Origin: Legionella sp. PATHC035
GTDB lineage: Bacteria > Pseudomonadota > Gammaproteobacteria > Legionellales > Legionellaceae
Direction of reading: 5' to 3'
NCBI RefSeq assembly: GCF_026191115.1
Contig: NZ_JAPHOT010000001.1
Coordinates: 1,927,501-1,991,500, forward strand
DNA: 64,000 nucleotides
Part shown: positions 45,882 through 60,057 of the stretch, one piece after another
How positions within the stretch are numbered: the first letter of the stretch is position 1
Layout: every line of letters begins with the position of its first letter
The notes under the pieces: model-generated
What the model was told of the DNA's origin: nothing
The model's input: the letters and a program-made list of their open reading frames with translations, nothing else
Database searches by the model: none
Program-made: the position numbers and the translations under genes

Positions 45882-48119
45882 TTATTCGGCGGTAATGACT
45901 TGTAATTGCGTCACATTCTGTAAGCCACGCGGTAATCGATTACCTCGACGCCCCCGCTCCCCTTTATAATGCTCTAAATCAGCCCCTTTCAAAGTAAAAT
46001 GGCGTTTACCGGCATGGACGGTGAGCGAATCATCGGCAGAGAGCACTTGCAAATCAATCACATATTCTTCGCGCGAGGCCGCTTTAGCTGCAGGAATGCT
46101 AATTAATTTATTGCCCTTTCCGCGAGATAACTCAGGGACTTCTTTGGCAGAAAAAATGAGTAATCGGCCTACACTTGTAGCGCAGGCAACAAATAATTCA
46201 TCGTGTTTCGGTAGTATTCGCGGTGGTAAAATGAGACTGGCTTCAGGCAATCTAATGCACGCCTTTCCATTGCGATTTTTTACATACAAATCGGCGATTT
46301 TTGCAATAAAACCATATCCCGCGTCACACGCTAATAACACCAATTGTTCTGGTTCACCGCCAACTACCGCTTCAAACAATGCACCTTCAGCCGGATTCAG
46401 CTTCCCGGTCAGGGGCTCGCCTTGTCCGCGAGCAGAGGGTAAGACATGGCCAGGTAAGGAGTACACCTTACCTTCACTATCAAAAAAGAGTATTTGCTGA
46501 TTTGAGCGCGCCATAGCTTGGGCTTTGAACTCATCCCCCGCTTTATAACTGAGCTCACTGCCTATGACATCATATCCTTTAGCGGCCCTTACCCAGCCTT
46601 TTTTGGAAAGCACGACCGTAATAGGCTCATTGGGTAGAATATCCTCTTCTTTCAATGCTTGTGATTCCTGGCGAACGATGATGGGGGAGCGACGCGCATC
46701 ACCAAACTCATCTCTATCTCTTATAATTTCCTCTTTGACTAGAGCTTTTAAACGTTGCTCTGATGCAAGAATGTTTTGCAGATTATCTCGTTCAGCGCAT
46801 AGCTCATCCAACTCACCACGTATCTTGATTTCTTCGAGTTTCGCCAAATGACGCAATTTCATTTCTAAAATCGCTTCCGCTTGACGGTCACTGAGATTAA
46901 AACGAGCCATTAAGCCTTGTTTCGGGTGTTCGTGTTCACGGATAATTGCAATCACTTCATCAATGTTCAAATAGGCAATCAGTAACCCTTCAAGTACATG
47001 AATTCGATCCAGTACTTTGACCAAACGATATTCCAAACGTCGCTTCACTACCGTTAATCGATAAGACAACCACTCGGTAAGAATATCCAATAAATTTTTA
47101 ACTTTGGGTCTGCCATCAAGTCCTATCATGTTGAAATTAACACGATAACTTCGTTCCAAATCGGTAGTGGCAAATAAATGCGACATTAAACCGTCTACAT
47201 CAACTCGGTTTGAACGGGGAATAATGACTAAACGAGTAGGATGCTCATGATCGGACTCATCGCGCAAATCCTCTACCATTGGCAATTTTTTCTGTTGCAT
47301 CTGTAAAGCGATTTGCTCCACTACCTTGGCACCCGATACCTGATAAGGCAAGGCGGTGATCACTATATTTTGTTTTTCCTGACTGTAAACAGCCCGCATT
47401 TTGATTGAACCATTACCTGTTTCATACAGCGTAGCAATTGCTTCAGGTGGGGTTATTATTTCAGCTTCTGTCGGAAAATCTGGCCCTTTTATGTGTTGCG
47501 CAATCGCTGCTAAATCGGCTTGAGGATTATCCAATAAATGCACACACGCATTAGCTACTTCCGTTAAGTTATGGGGCAGAATATCGGACGCCATGCCCAC
47601 TGCGATCCCGGTGGCGCCATTTAATAATATATTAGGCAAGCGTGCCGGCAATAACGCGGGTTCCTGCAGCGTTCCATCAAAATTGTCCACCCAATCAACG
47701 GTACCTTGCAATAACTCTGAAAGAAGTACTTCTGCATAAGGAGATAATCGAGCCTCGGTATATCGCATGGCAGCAAAAGATTTGGGATCATCCGGAGAAC
47801 CCCAGTTTCCTTGGCCATCAACAAAAGGATAACGGTAAGAGAAGGGTTGCGCCATGAGTACCATGGCTTCGTAACATGCACTGTCGCCATGTGGATGGAA
47901 CTTACCCAGTACATCCCCAACGGTACGTGCTGATTTCTTATATTTGGCAGTTGCCTTTAAACCAAGCTCCGACATTGCATAAATAATGCGTCGCTGCACT
48001 GGCTTTAGACCATCTGCGATATGGGGTAAGGCTCTATCTAAAATGACGTACATTGAATAATCAAGGTACGCTTTTTCCGTAAACTCAGTTAATGCTTTTC
48101 GTTCTGTAACTTCATTCAT
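45882..48119 (-). CDS. parC: DNA topoisomerase IV subunit A
   Basis: ParC decatenates chromosomes with ParE. The 745-aa frame from the ATG at 48119 aligns with the E. coli N-terminus ([14 protein letters not shown] versus ERLALHEFTENAYL) and puts the active tyrosine of [10 protein letters not shown] at 120 and the quinolone-determining [12 protein letters not shown] serine and glutamate at 80 and 84, the E. coli numbers. Both are the susceptible-type residues. The C-terminal beta-pinwheel is present (blades near [12 protein letters not shown] and [12 protein letters not shown]). An ATG at 48134 would add five residues with no homology support. Confidence 0.95.
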   Translation of the reverse strand: MNEVTERKALTEFTEKAYLDYSMYVILDRALPHIADGLKPVQRRIIYAMSELGLKATAKYKKSARTVGDVLGKFHPHGDSACYEAMVLMAQPFSYRYPFVDGQGNWGSPDDPKSFAAMRYTEARLSPYAEVLLSELLQGTVDWVDNFDGTLQEPALLPARLPNILLNGATGIAVGMASDILPHNLTEVANACVHLLDNPQADLAAIAQHIKGPDFPTEAEIITPPEAIATLYETGNGSIKMRAVYSQEKQNIVITALPYQVSGAKVVEQIALQMQQKKLPMVEDLRDESDHEHPTRLVIIPRSNRVDVDGLMSHLFATTDLERSYRVNFNMIGLDGRPKVKNLLDILTEWLSYRLTVVKRRLEYRLVKVLDRIHVLEGLLIAYLNIDEVIAIIREHEHPKQGLMARFNLSDRQAEAILEMKLRHLAKLEEIKIRGELDELCAERDNLQNILASEQRLKALVKEEIIRDRDEFGDARRSPIIVRQESQALKEEDILPNEPITVVLSKKGWVRAAKGYDVIGSELSYKAGDEFKAQAMARSNQQILFFDSEGKVYSLPGHVLPSARGQGEPLTGKLNPAEGALFEAVVGGEPEQLVLLACDAGYGFIAKIADLYVKNRNGKACIRLPEASLILPPRILPKHDELFVACATSVGRLLIFSAKEVPELSRGKGNKLISIPAAKAASREEYVIDLQVLSADDSLTVHAGKRHFTLKGADLEHYKGERGRRGNRLPRGLQNVTQLQVITAE

Positions 48120-48482
48120 TGTTTTTTTATTCATGAAAATAATAATTACTATTTAAACATCGCAAGGCTTTATTGCAAAGCAATTTTAGCAAAGTTCGCT
48201 TATCGCATATATAGAAACTGCATCTATATTGTGAATAACTTTGCTCTGTCTATAGTGCTTATTATAGTATTTTTTGTAACTTATTGAAAAATATATGATT
48301 TCAAAAAAATGTTATTTTTTGAAGCAATTTCCTCCTGTGGATAACTTTGTGCATGATGATGGAATAAAATGCTAAGCCATTGTAAATAATACCTAAAGTG
48401 CATCCATCTATTTCCTAGTGCCAAGAATTACATGGATAATGATATATAATTGAATCAATGAAAGCATAATTAATGGCTACTT
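48120..48482. other. AT-rich divergent region between parC and the diguanylate cyclase gene
   Basis: These 363 bases must hold both divergent promoters. The region is AT-rich, with many short T- and A-runs. I see no gene and no promoter convincing enough to place. Confidence 0.6.
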
Positions 48483-50624
48483 ATGGATGAGAGCATAAAT
48501 ACAGACAAAGACTATAAATCCAGTAAATTTTTGATGTATTTTATTTTCATACCCGCGCTCTCGCTCGTATTGATTATTAGTATTTTCTCTTATCGCCAAC
48601 TCAATAAGCTGATGGCAGCCAACCGTTTGGTGACGCATACTTATCAAGTCATTCAGGCCACAGAACAAATATTATTTTCCGTCGTCCATCTTAATTCGTT
48701 GCAAAGAGGCTATCTTATCTCGGGTGATAAGCAATTCATCACAAAAATCGATAAAATAAAATCCGAACTTAAGCCTAATTTTGATAGCTTATTTGATTTA
48801 GCAAAAGATAACCTGTCTCAAACCGAGCGAGTCACACGCTTTTTTGATTTAACCAATCAAAGGCTTAGTCAATTAAATCAAAGCATTCAATCAAAAATGA
48901 GTAATAAACTCTATTCGCAAGAAGGTATGGACTTCTTTCGTCAAGAGATCGATCTTTCAAATCAAATTAAAGACATAGCGCACGAAATAAAAGCCGTTGA
49001 ATTAGTATTATTAAATGAACGCAATGCAATCGTTCTTGATAATGCGAAACTCGCAAACTTTATCATTATCTTTGGCAGTATTATCAGTATTGGGGGCTTA
49101 ATCTTAGCCTTCATCCTCACGAATAAGGAACTTGCTCGCAGTTTTACTGCGGAACGGGAAAGGAAAAATGTGGGTACTCAGTTAAGAAGTATCTTGGAAA
49201 GTGCATCCGATATGATCGCTGCAGTTGATAATAATCATTGCTATCTGATCTTTAATGAAGCATACCAACGTGAATTCAAGCGTTTATTTGGTAAACCTAT
49301 AGCCATCGGCATGAATGTTGAAGTTGCTCTAGATGATGTTGCCAGTTCGAAAAGTAAATTGGTGGAGGTGTGGAAAGAATCGTTAAAAGGTGGAGAGTTT
49401 GTTCGCAATATTGAATTTGAAGTACAAAAGCAACGTAATTTCTATGAAATTACCTCCAGCTTGATTAAAAACGAACATAATGAAATCAGTGGCGCAGTGT
49501 ATATCATTCGGAATATTACGAAACAAGTTGAAGAACAAACCGAACTTAAAAAGTCCTATGAACAACTCCACGCGGGCATGCAAGCACTGCAAGAGAAAAA
49601 TGAGCAAATCACCCTGCTTGTTGAATTGAGTGATATTATGCTTACATGCAGTTCGCAAGAAGAATTAGGTCATGTCATGACAAAATATTGCCAACGGATG
49701 TTGAGTTTTGCGAGTGGTTATTTATATATCATGCATCCCTCAAGAAACTATCTGGAAATGGCCACATCATGGGGTTCACCCACCCCTCAAGATAATATTT
49801 TTTCTCCTGATGCATGTTGGGCAATCCGCTTAGGAAGAATGCATCATGTACGCCCATTACATAATGAATTAATTTGCAATCATGTGCACATGACCAAAGA
49901 GTTGAACGTAACCTATCTTTGCGTTCCGCTCATGGCTCAGAATGATATTTACGGTTTATTGTATTTAGAAATCACTCAAGAAACTCCAGTGTCATTTACT
50001 GAAAATCAGCACCTGATAATCAATGCATTCTGCGAATTAACTGCCCTAGCATTTGCTAATGTACGCTTAAGAGAAAATCTCCGCTATCAATCGATGCGCG
50101 ATCCTTTAACTGGTTTATATAATCGTCGCTATCTAGAGGATTTTCTTTTAAAACAGATTCATCAATCAGAGCGAACTCGAACCCCACTATCAATCTTGAT
50201 GCTGGATCTAGATCACTTCAAAAAAATAAATGACTCTTATGGACACGATGCCGGCGATGCAGTCTTAAAAGAATTAGGAAAACTGTTACAAGATGATATC
50301 CGGGTCGGAGATATAGCAGCCCGTTATGGTGGCGAAGAATTTATTATTGTTTTTTATGGCATCGGTGCTGAAATGATCAAAAATCGTGCTGAAAGCATTA
50401 GACATAATGTTTCCCGACTGCAGATAAAATATGGCGCGCAGCATGTGGGTCCTATAACCATTTCTATTGGTATTGCCGTATATCCGATGCATGGACGCAA
50501 TGCGGAAGCATTAATCGAGTCAGCAGACAAGGCGTTATATTTCGCCAAAGCACATGGAAGAAATCAGGTCGTTTTATTTTCAGATATCGAAAAGCCAGAG
50601 AATAATGGCAAAACATATGAATAG
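48483..50624 (+). CDS. Membrane diguanylate cyclase (CHASE3-like, PAS, GAF and GGDEF domains)
   Basis: A 713-aa c-di-GMP synthase. The order is TM1 (about 17-35), a periplasmic helical CHASE3-like sensor (about 40-185), TM2 (about 190-213), a PAS domain (about 232-355), a GAF domain (about 380-530), and a GGDEF domain (about 535-700). The catalytic motif is GGEEF at 616-620. RVGD (607-610) five residues upstream is an intact RxxD inhibitory site, so product feedback is expected. It has no EAL domain. The gene has no evident ribosome binding site and is divergent from parC. Such enzymes set lifestyle switches; the ligand is unknown. Confidence 0.92.
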   Translation: MDESINTDKDYKSSKFLMYFIFIPALSLVLIISIFSYRQLNKLMAANRLVTHTYQVIQATEQILFSVVHLNSLQRGYLISGDKQFITKIDKIKSELKPNFDSLFDLAKDNLSQTERVTRFFDLTNQRLSQLNQSIQSKMSNKLYSQEGMDFFRQEIDLSNQIKDIAHEIKAVELVLLNERNAIVLDNAKLANFIIIFGSIISIGGLILAFILTNKELARSFTAERERKNVGTQLRSILESASDMIAAVDNNHCYLIFNEAYQREFKRLFGKPIAIGMNVEVALDDVASSKSKLVEVWKESLKGGEFVRNIEFEVQKQRNFYEITSSLIKNEHNEISGAVYIIRNITKQVEEQTELKKSYEQLHAGMQALQEKNEQITLLVELSDIMLTCSSQEELGHVMTKYCQRMLSFASGYLYIMHPSRNYLEMATSWGSPTPQDNIFSPDACWAIRLGRMHHVRPLHNELICNHVHMTKELNVTYLCVPLMAQNDIYGLLYLEITQETPVSFTENQHLIINAFCELTALAFANVRLRENLRYQSMRDPLTGLYNRRYLEDFLLKQIHQSERTRTPLSILMLDLDHFKKINDSYGHDAGDAVLKELGKLLQDDIRVGDIAARYGGEEFIIVFYGIGAEMIKNRAESIRHNVSRLQIKYGAQHVGPITISIGIAVYPMHGRNAEALIESADKALYFAKAHGRNQVVLFSDIEKPENNGKTYE

Positions 50625-50703
50625 AACCGATCTTCTACTAGTTATTAATATGACGTGATCTCCACTCTCTTGTGAGCATAGAATATGGGTTTGTTCCGAA
50701 ATG

Positions 50704-50735
50704 AGGGACGACGACTTTTTGTCGCCGTCCTTCAT
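50704..50735 (+). terminator. Hairpin after the diguanylate cyclase gene
   Basis: GGACGACGAC pairs with GTCGCCGTCC (one mismatch) around TTTTT. It lies about 80 bases after the stop. Confidence 0.55.
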
Positions 50736-50802
50736 AAACACACTACGGATAAGGTGGTGCGCTACTTATGCCTTGTGCCGAGGTAACCACTACACTACTC
50801 CA

Positions 50803-51438
50803 CTAAGGCTGATCTTCTGCTGCACAACGCATATCTGCAGCGGTTGATGTTAATGGTGCAGGAGCCTTCAGGGTGAAATGGTAAAGACTTTTAAGCGAAT
50901 CTTCTAGAGTGAGGACACAAGGAAAAGAGGTGCTTGGAAGTTGGAATTTAAATGAGCTCCCGCTGCCCAGGCTAGATGACGCCGTTTGTGAACATACGCC
51001 ATAATGGCTAGAGACAGGAAATGGACTGCCAGCTGCTGGCGTGCCTGGACTTCCAGTTATCACCTGTTGCGGATTGTATTGTTGAGAATTGGCTAACCCT
51101 GTCGCGCCACCAACTGTGATTACCAGTCCATTGCCGGAAGTACTGATAAAACCTACGGCATTATCTACAGAATACGCATAAACGTTCATTTGCAGCGCTT
51201 GATGTATTAGCGAAGTATAGGAATTAAAATCCTGTGCATAGCTTGAATGGTTTTTGTAGCTATACTGCAGTGCTGTATAGGCATCGAATCCAGTGCCACT
51301 GCTCGGTAGCGGTGTAGCACAAAATGCAATGTACCCATATATATTTTCTAAAGGCAGAGCAGTTGGACCACTTAAATGGCTACCATTACAAGCGAAATAA
51401 TTGTAGGTATTATGCCACCGTCCTATCCTAAATACACT
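50803..51438 (-). pseudogene. Start-less reading frame, probable 5'-truncated gene remnant
   Basis: The frame stays open for 212 codons from the stop at 51439-51441 to its own end at 50803, but has no ATG, GTG or TTG before codon 84 (the ATG at 51189). The upstream part reads like real protein, for example HLSGPTALPLENIYGYIAFC, SSGTGFDAYTALQYSYKNHS and YTSLIHQALQM. The remainder is small-residue- and Ser/Gly-rich with cysteines, suggesting a secreted or pilus-like product. Either the 5' end was lost or the start uses an unusual codon. I do not recognise the family. Confidence 0.5.
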
Positions 51439-51543
51439 TTAAAATGTCAATCGTACGGAACAGTTAATTTGTAATTCATTAAAGAATTAGATTCCCTTGA
51501 CCACGGCAGCATTTGAATGTTTGGCAGAGTCAGCTGGAGAACA

Positions 51544-51579
51544 GTAACCCAGGTTTCGTTGTGCTTTACCCAGGTTACC
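51544..51579. repeat. Dispersed CCTGGGT repeat, third copy
   Basis: Read on the minus strand, GTAACCTGGGTAAAGCACAA then CGAAACCTGGGTTAC matches the 39059-39093 element base for base at most positions, with the right arm degenerated. It lies just downstream of atpC and may close the atp operon. Confidence 0.55.
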
Positions 51580-51611
51580 AAATAAAGGAGTATCTCTTGA
51601 ACAGAGAATTG

Positions 51612-52034
51612 TTACTTGATGGTCTTTCTTACTTTTTGAATTGCACGAATTTGGGCAACAGCGCGTGCTAATTCTGCAGCAGCAACTGAATAATCCATTT
51701 CACCACCTTTGTTGGCCATTGCTGCTTCAGCTTGGGCTTTTGCAGCAAGTGCAGCGGATTCATCAAGGTGATCGGCACGCTCAATCACATCAGCAAGAAC
51801 AGTAACACTGTTAGGCTGAATTTCCAGCATTCCACCTTGAACGTAGTAAATTTCCTGGTGGCCACCAGGCAAGGTAACCCGTACTTCACCTGGTTTGAGA
51901 ACGGTAAGCAAAGGCGCATGACCTGCTGTAATGCCTACTTCACCTAACTCTCCGGTTGCAACAACCATTTCGACCACACCGGAGAATATTTCATGTTCAG
52001 CACTAACAATATCTAAGTGCGTTGTTCTAGTCAT
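51612..52034 (-). CDS. atpC: ATP synthase epsilon subunit
   Basis: A 140-aa F1 central-stalk subunit. The N-terminal beta-sandwich opens with TTHLDIVSAEHEIFSGV and VGITAGHAPLLTVLKPGEV, and two C-terminal helices end in RAIQKVRKTIK. Epsilon couples rotation and can inhibit ATPase activity. It is the last gene of the atp operon, 11 bases after atpD; GAGGT precedes its start. Confidence 0.96.
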   Translation of the reverse strand: MTRTTHLDIVSAEHEIFSGVVEMVVATGELGEVGITAGHAPLLTVLKPGEVRVTLPGGHQEIYYVQGGMLEIQPNSVTVLADVIERADHLDESAALAAKAQAEAAMANKGGEMDYSVAAAELARAVAQIRAIQKVRKTIK

Positions 52035-52045
52035 ATTTGCCTACC

Positions 52046-54300
<2,255 letters not shown>

Positions 54301-54324
54301 AATATCATTTCGCCTTAAATTGAC

Positions 54325-55878
54325 TTACCAACTTGCTGTACGCTTAAAGTCTTCTACAGCTTTTTTCAATTTTGCTTCAATGTCATTATCGTAAGCACCT
54401 GCTTCATTGATCAGTTGTAACAGATCAGGATGCGAGCTGCGCATATAATCATGTAATGACGCTTCAAATGCCGCAACTTCGTTCACAGGCACATCATCTA
54501 AATAACCTTTTTCAACGACAAACAATGCTGTACCCATCTCAGCAACAGATAATGGAGAGTATTGCTTTTGCTTCATCAGCTCAGTAATTCGCTGTCCGCG
54601 TTCTAATTGCTTACGGGTCGCATCATCAAGATCGGAAGCAAATTGGGAGAAAGCCTCCAGCTCACGAAATTGCGCGAGTGCCAAACGCGTACCGCCACCT
54701 AATTTCTTCATGATTTTGGTTTGTGCAGCACCGCCCACACGCGATACGGATAAACCTGAGTTAATTGCAGGTCGAACCCCTGAGTTAAACAAATCCACAT
54801 CGAGGAATATCTGACCGTCTGTGATGGAAATAACGTTAGTTGGTACGAATGCAGATACGTCACCAGCTTGGGTTTCAATAATTGGTAATGCAGTTAATGA
54901 ACCTGTTTTGCCTTTTACTGCGCCCTTAGTCAGCTTCTCTACTTCATCAGCATTGATTCGTGCAGCTCTTTCTAATAAGCGTGAATGCAAATAGAAAATA
55001 TCCCCAGGATAAGCTTCGCGGCCTGGTGGTCTGCGTAATAATAAGGAGATTTGTCGATATGCCCAAGCTTGTTTTGTGAGGTCGTCATAAACAATCAATG
55101 CATCCTCACCATGCTCCATGAAGTATTCGCCCATAGTACATCCCGCGTAGGGAGCAATAAATTGCAATGCGGCAGAATCAGAAGCACCTGCGACGACAAC
55201 GATGGTATGCTCTAAAGCACCGTGCTCTTCAAGTTTACGAACTATAGCAGCAACAGAAGAAGCTTTTTGGCCAACGGCAACATAAATACACTTAACGCCG
55301 GTACCTTTCTGGTTGATAATCGCATCAATAGCAATCGCTGTTTTTCCTGTTTGGCGGTCGCCGATGATAAGCTCACGCTGACCACGTCCGACAGGAATCA
55401 TCGCGTCAATTGCTTTTAATCCAGTTTGAACAGGCTGATCTACTGATTTACGTGCAATAACGCCAGGAGCTACTTTTTCAATGGGGGACATGCCTGCAGC
55501 ATCGATTGGTCCTTTACCATCAATCGGATTACCTAATGCATCAACAACACGGCCTAAAAGTCCTTTACCTACTGGAACTTCGAGAATACGCCCAGTACAT
55601 TTACCTTTTTGACCTTCAGCTAAAGAAGAATATTCACCAAGAACAACCGCGCCCACTGAATCTCTTTCAAGGTTAAGAGCAAGACCATACACCCCGCCTG
55701 GGAATTCAATCATTTCCCCAGCCATTACATCTTCAAGGCCATGTAAGCTCACAACACCGTCTTTTAAACTAACAATAGTACCTTCATTTCGTGCTTCAGA
55801 TACTACACTAAAGTGTTCTATTTTCTTTCTGATTAATTCACTGATTTCAGAAGGATTTAATGCTACTTGTTCTGACAT
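54325..55878 (-). CDS. atpA: ATP synthase alpha subunit
   Basis: The 517-aa non-catalytic nucleotide-binding F1 subunit, with P-loop [25 protein letters not shown] and the N-terminal [20 protein letters not shown]. Length matches E. coli (513). It lies 17 bases after atpH. Confidence 0.97.
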   Translation of the reverse strand: MSEQVALNPSEISELIRKKIEHFSVVSEARNEGTIVSLKDGVVSLHGLEDVMAGEMIEFPGGVYGLALNLERDSVGAVVLGEYSSLAEGQKGKCTGRILEVPVGKGLLGRVVDALGNPIDGKGPIDAAGMSPIEKVAPGVIARKSVDQPVQTGLKAIDAMIPVGRGQRELIIGDRQTGKTAIAIDAIINQKGTGVKCIYVAVGQKASSVAAIVRKLEEHGALEHTIVVVAGASDSAALQFIAPYAGCTMGEYFMEHGEDALIVYDDLTKQAWAYRQISLLLRRPPGREAYPGDIFYLHSRLLERAARINADEVEKLTKGAVKGKTGSLTALPIIETQAGDVSAFVPTNVISITDGQIFLDVDLFNSGVRPAINSGLSVSRVGGAAQTKIMKKLGGGTRLALAQFRELEAFSQFASDLDDATRKQLERGQRITELMKQKQYSPLSVAEMGTALFVVEKGYLDDVPVNEVAAFEASLHDYMRSSHPDLLQLINEAGAYDNDIEAKLKKAVEDFKRTASW

Positions 55879-55895
55879 GGAAACTATCCTCTAAA

Positions 55896-56438
55896 TTATG
55901 CAGCCAGTTCAGTGTTTAGCTTATTAAGCTTGCCACGAACTGAACCATCTATAACTAAATCGCCCGCTCGAATTATTGCTCCACCAAGCAAGGAAGGATC
56001 AATATTGATTTTTAACGAGACCTTACGCTGCAAGCGCTGACTTAAAGATTCGATTAATCGTTGTTGTTGTGCACTAGATAAATCAGAGAAACTGCTGACA
56101 TCAACATCCAGAGTTTTTTCTTGCTCTGCGCGATGTGCTTCATAGAGTGCATAAATATCGGGTAGCAACATCAATCTTTTGTTGGTAGCCAGTAACGTAA
56201 TTAAATTACCTAATGGCTTGTTTTCATTTGATTTTGCACCAATTGCTGCGTGCAACAACTCCATATGCTGTTCTACAGTTGTTGCAGGATTAGCAATAAA
56301 GTATTCAGCTTCTGGCGTCAACACAGCTTGCGCAAGATTTCTCAAATGTGCTGACCACTCCGCTAATTTTTTTTCCCCTAACGCATATTCAAAAATTGCT
56401 TTAGCATAGGGTCTGGCTATGGTGGTACTATCAGACAT
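55896..56438 (-). CDS. atpH: ATP synthase delta subunit
   Basis: The 180-aa OSCP-type stator subunit. [16 protein letters not shown] is the conserved start, and the end [20 protein letters not shown] is the conserved tail domain. It is separated from atpF by one base. Confidence 0.96.
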   Translation of the reverse strand: MSDSTTIARPYAKAIFEYALGEKKLAEWSAHLRNLAQAVLTPEAEYFIANPATTVEQHMELLHAAIGAKSNENKPLGNLITLLATNKRLMLLPDIYALYEAHRAEQEKTLDVDVSSFSDLSSAQQQRLIESLSQRLQRKVSLKINIDPSLLGGAIIRAGDLVIDGSVRGKLNKLNTELAA

Positions 56439-56439
56439 T

Positions 56440-56910
56440 TTAAATCTCTTCTATCAAGTTATCTAACAATGCAGTATTTGCCTTAGCATCTATTTCACGC
56501 TTTAAAATTTTCTCAGCGCCTGTTATGGCTAAGTGTGCAACTTGTTTGCGCAACTCATCTTTTGCATGATTGATTTGTTGCTGTAATTGCTCTTGTGCCA
56601 ACTTCACCTGCATTTGCGCTTCATGTTTTGCCGTTTCTTTTGCTTCTTCAATTATTTGCGCAGCACGCTTATTTGCTTTTTCAATAATGTCAGCTGATTG
56701 AACTTTAGCTTGCTTTAACTCATCTTTAACGCGATGTTGTGCTAATTCTAATTCTTTGCGACCACGTTCAGCAGCAGCTAAGCCATCAGCAATCTTGTCT
56801 TGTCGCTCTTCCATAGCTTTTGCCAAGGGAGGCCATACTAATTTCATAGTAAACAAAACAAAAGCTGCGAAAACCAGCATTTGTACAATTAGTGTTAAAT
56901 TAATTTCCAC
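56440..56910 (-). CDS. atpF: ATP synthase b subunit
   Basis: The 156-aa peripheral stalk protein with one N-terminal membrane helix (about 5-25) and a long charged coiled coil. It starts with GTG, supported by AGGAGA nine bases upstream. An arrangement of alanine- and glutamine-rich heptads ([15 protein letters not shown]) is typical. Confidence 0.95.
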   Translation of the reverse strand: MEINLTLIVQMLVFAAFVLFTMKLVWPPLAKAMEERQDKIADGLAAAERGRKELELAQHRVKDELKQAKVQSADIIEKANKRAAQIIEEAKETAKHEAQMQVKLAQEQLQQQINHAKDELRKQVAHLAITGAEKILKREIDAKANTALLDNLIEEI

Positions 56911-56961
56911 CGTTTAATCTCCTGTAACAATTAGGGCGCTTTGCGCCCTGATTTTGTGTTA

Positions 56962-57264
<303 letters not shown>

Positions 57265-57273
57265 TTAAATCGG

Positions 57274-58495
<1,222 letters not shown>

Positions 58496-58580
58496 ATATT
58501 CACCTACGTTTCACCGCGCGAATTATAAATCAATCAGTTTGAATAAGCAATGCCATATTTTATACATGCATGATTGTTTA

Positions 58581-59021
58581 TCACCAGTGACCTATGTTGG
58601 GTGCGGACGCCCAGGGCTCTTGGATAGGTAAGGGCTCCCCTTTTTGCAGCAATTCGATAGAGATATTATCCGGCGAACGAATGAACGCCATACGCCCATC
58701 TCGTGGTGGCCTGTTAATAACTACCCCCGCATTTTTTAATCGCTGACAGGTAGCATAGATATCCTCTACTCGATACGCTATATGGCCAAAATTACGTCCT
58801 TCTTGGTAATCTTCTGGATCCCAATTGAATGTCAGCTCAAGCATGGGTGTATTTGCCTGCTGGGCGTGTTCGAGATCATTAGGGGATGCCAGAAATATTA
58901 ATGTATATCGGCCTTTCTCATAGTCTGTACGCTTGACTTCAACTAAACCCAGTTTATTGCAATAGAAGTCAAGTGATTCTTGCAAATTAGAAATTCGCAC
59001 CATCGTATGTAAATAATTCAT
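58581..59021 (-). CDS. gloA: Lactoylglutathione lyase (glyoxalase I)
   Basis: A 146-aa metalloenzyme that converts the methylglyoxal-glutathione hemithioacetal to lactoylglutathione. It shows the VOC repeat twice: LHTMVRISNLQESLDFYCNK, then GHIAYRVEDIY. Metal ligands are likely H5, E63 (LELTFNW), H82 and E124 (SIELLQ). Some positions differ from E. coli (YQEGRNFGHIAY). It lies upstream of, and apart from, the atp operon. Confidence 0.9.
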   Translation of the reverse strand: MNYLHTMVRISNLQESLDFYCNKLGLVEVKRTDYEKGRYTLIFLASPNDLEHAQQANTPMLELTFNWDPEDYQEGRNFGHIAYRVEDIYATCQRLKNAGVVINRPPRDGRMAFIRSPDNISIELLQKGEPLPIQEPWASAPNIGHW

Positions 59022-59160
59022 GCTGTACTCCCTTAAACGTGTGGTTATATCCGGTCGAACGCCGCAAACAACAGATTTTAGCGTCTATAATTAGAGTGTG
59101 GAACTTATTATCGCAACTCAGGTAATAAGTAGTGTTATTAACCTCGCAAAAGGAAAGAAC

Positions 59161-59403
59161 ATGCCTGATAAGATCCAACATACTGCAGCCGGTCTGCAAC
59201 AAAAAATGCTCGCTCGTTATAGCGATGGGTTACATCATAAACATAATAAACATCATTTAGAATATCGACAACACTGTAGATCTCACCCTTGTAATCAAAG
59301 TAATGGCTTAAATGAAGAAGGATTAAATGGTTCTACGGGATTGTTACGGCAATTTAAATTGAGGAAAATACGTAAACGACCTGACAAGGGACATTTCCAT
59401 TAA
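59161..59403 (+). CDS. Small basic, histidine-rich protein of unknown function
   Basis: An 80-aa ORF. AAAGGA lies before its ATG, and a strong hairpin follows. The protein is basic, with clusters such as HHKHNKHHLEYRQHCRSH and a KLRKIRKRPDKGHFH tail. No membrane segment or signal is present. The histidines and two cysteines could bind metal. It is not recognised. Confidence 0.55.
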   Translation: MPDKIQHTAAGLQQKMLARYSDGLHHKHNKHHLEYRQHCRSHPCNQSNGLNEEGLNGSTGLLRQFKLRKIRKRPDKGHFH

Positions 59404-59406
59404 TAC

Positions 59407-59473
59407 ATGCATCCTAAAAAAGCAGTAGGATGTATGTCTCTTTTGCATCCAACTGCTTTTTTAGGATTATGCA
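59407..59473. terminator. Long inverted repeat between convergent genes
   Basis: CCTAAAAAAGCAGT (left arm, near 59411-59424) pairs with ACTGCTTTTTTAGG (right arm, near 59450-59463), with flanking TGCAT pairs offset by two bases. It overlaps the end of the minus-strand BON gene and can terminate both transcripts. Confidence 0.75.
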
Positions 59474-60051
59474 ACCGGATTATTTTGATAAGTATAATAT
59501 TTAAGAATTTTTACCACACGCGCAACATCACTGGTTTGTCTTGCCATATTAATGACTTTCTCGGCTTGCTCTTGATGCACATCTCCCATTAAATAGACAA
59601 CCCGATCAGAAGTCACGACCTTAAACGCATTAGGATCAATAGAGCCATCAGAGAAAATTTGGCTGCGAATCTTTGCGGTGATCCAACTGTCTTGCATTGA
59701 ATTTGATCCCGCAGAACTGACCCTGACCTGATTAAACAAACGTCGATAACCCTTTACTGTAGCCAATCGTCGTTGTAACTCGGCTTGCATTTCAGCGGTA
59801 GGAACATGGCCCGCCACTAAGACATCTCCATTGAAAATTGCGATATCAATGACACAATTATTATTTTTAAATGCATTATCAACCGTGATTGCATTATTCA
59901 CTTTAAGGAATAAATTGTAATCATCCAATTTTTTATACACATCGTGTCTATCGTAAACCATAGTGGCGCCTGTCCATATGCTGCCTATGCAGCCAGACAA
60001 ACAGAATAGAACGACGATTAGTAATACAGCAAAACATCCTTGTTTTAGCAT
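59467..60051 (-). CDS. BON-domain lipoprotein
   Basis: A 194-aa lipoprotein (lipobox LSGC, Cys 21), with two BON domains (about 48-112 and 122-188; HVPTAEMQAELQRRL and LMGDVHQEQAEKVIN). It resembles the DolP protein encoded just upstream and is probably a paralogue. BON lipoproteins sit on the inner face of the outer membrane and support envelope integrity. It begins 6 bases after dolP ends. Confidence 0.88.
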   Translation of the reverse strand: MLKQGCFAVLLIVVLFCLSGCIGSIWTGATMVYDRHDVYKKLDDYNLFLKVNNAITVDNAFKNNNCVIDIAIFNGDVLVAGHVPTAEMQAELQRRLATVKGYRRLFNQVRVSSAGSNSMQDSWITAKIRSQIFSDGSIDPNAFKVVTSDRVVYLMGDVHQEQAEKVINMARQTSDVARVVKILKYYTYQNNPVA

Positions 60052-60057
60052 TTTATT

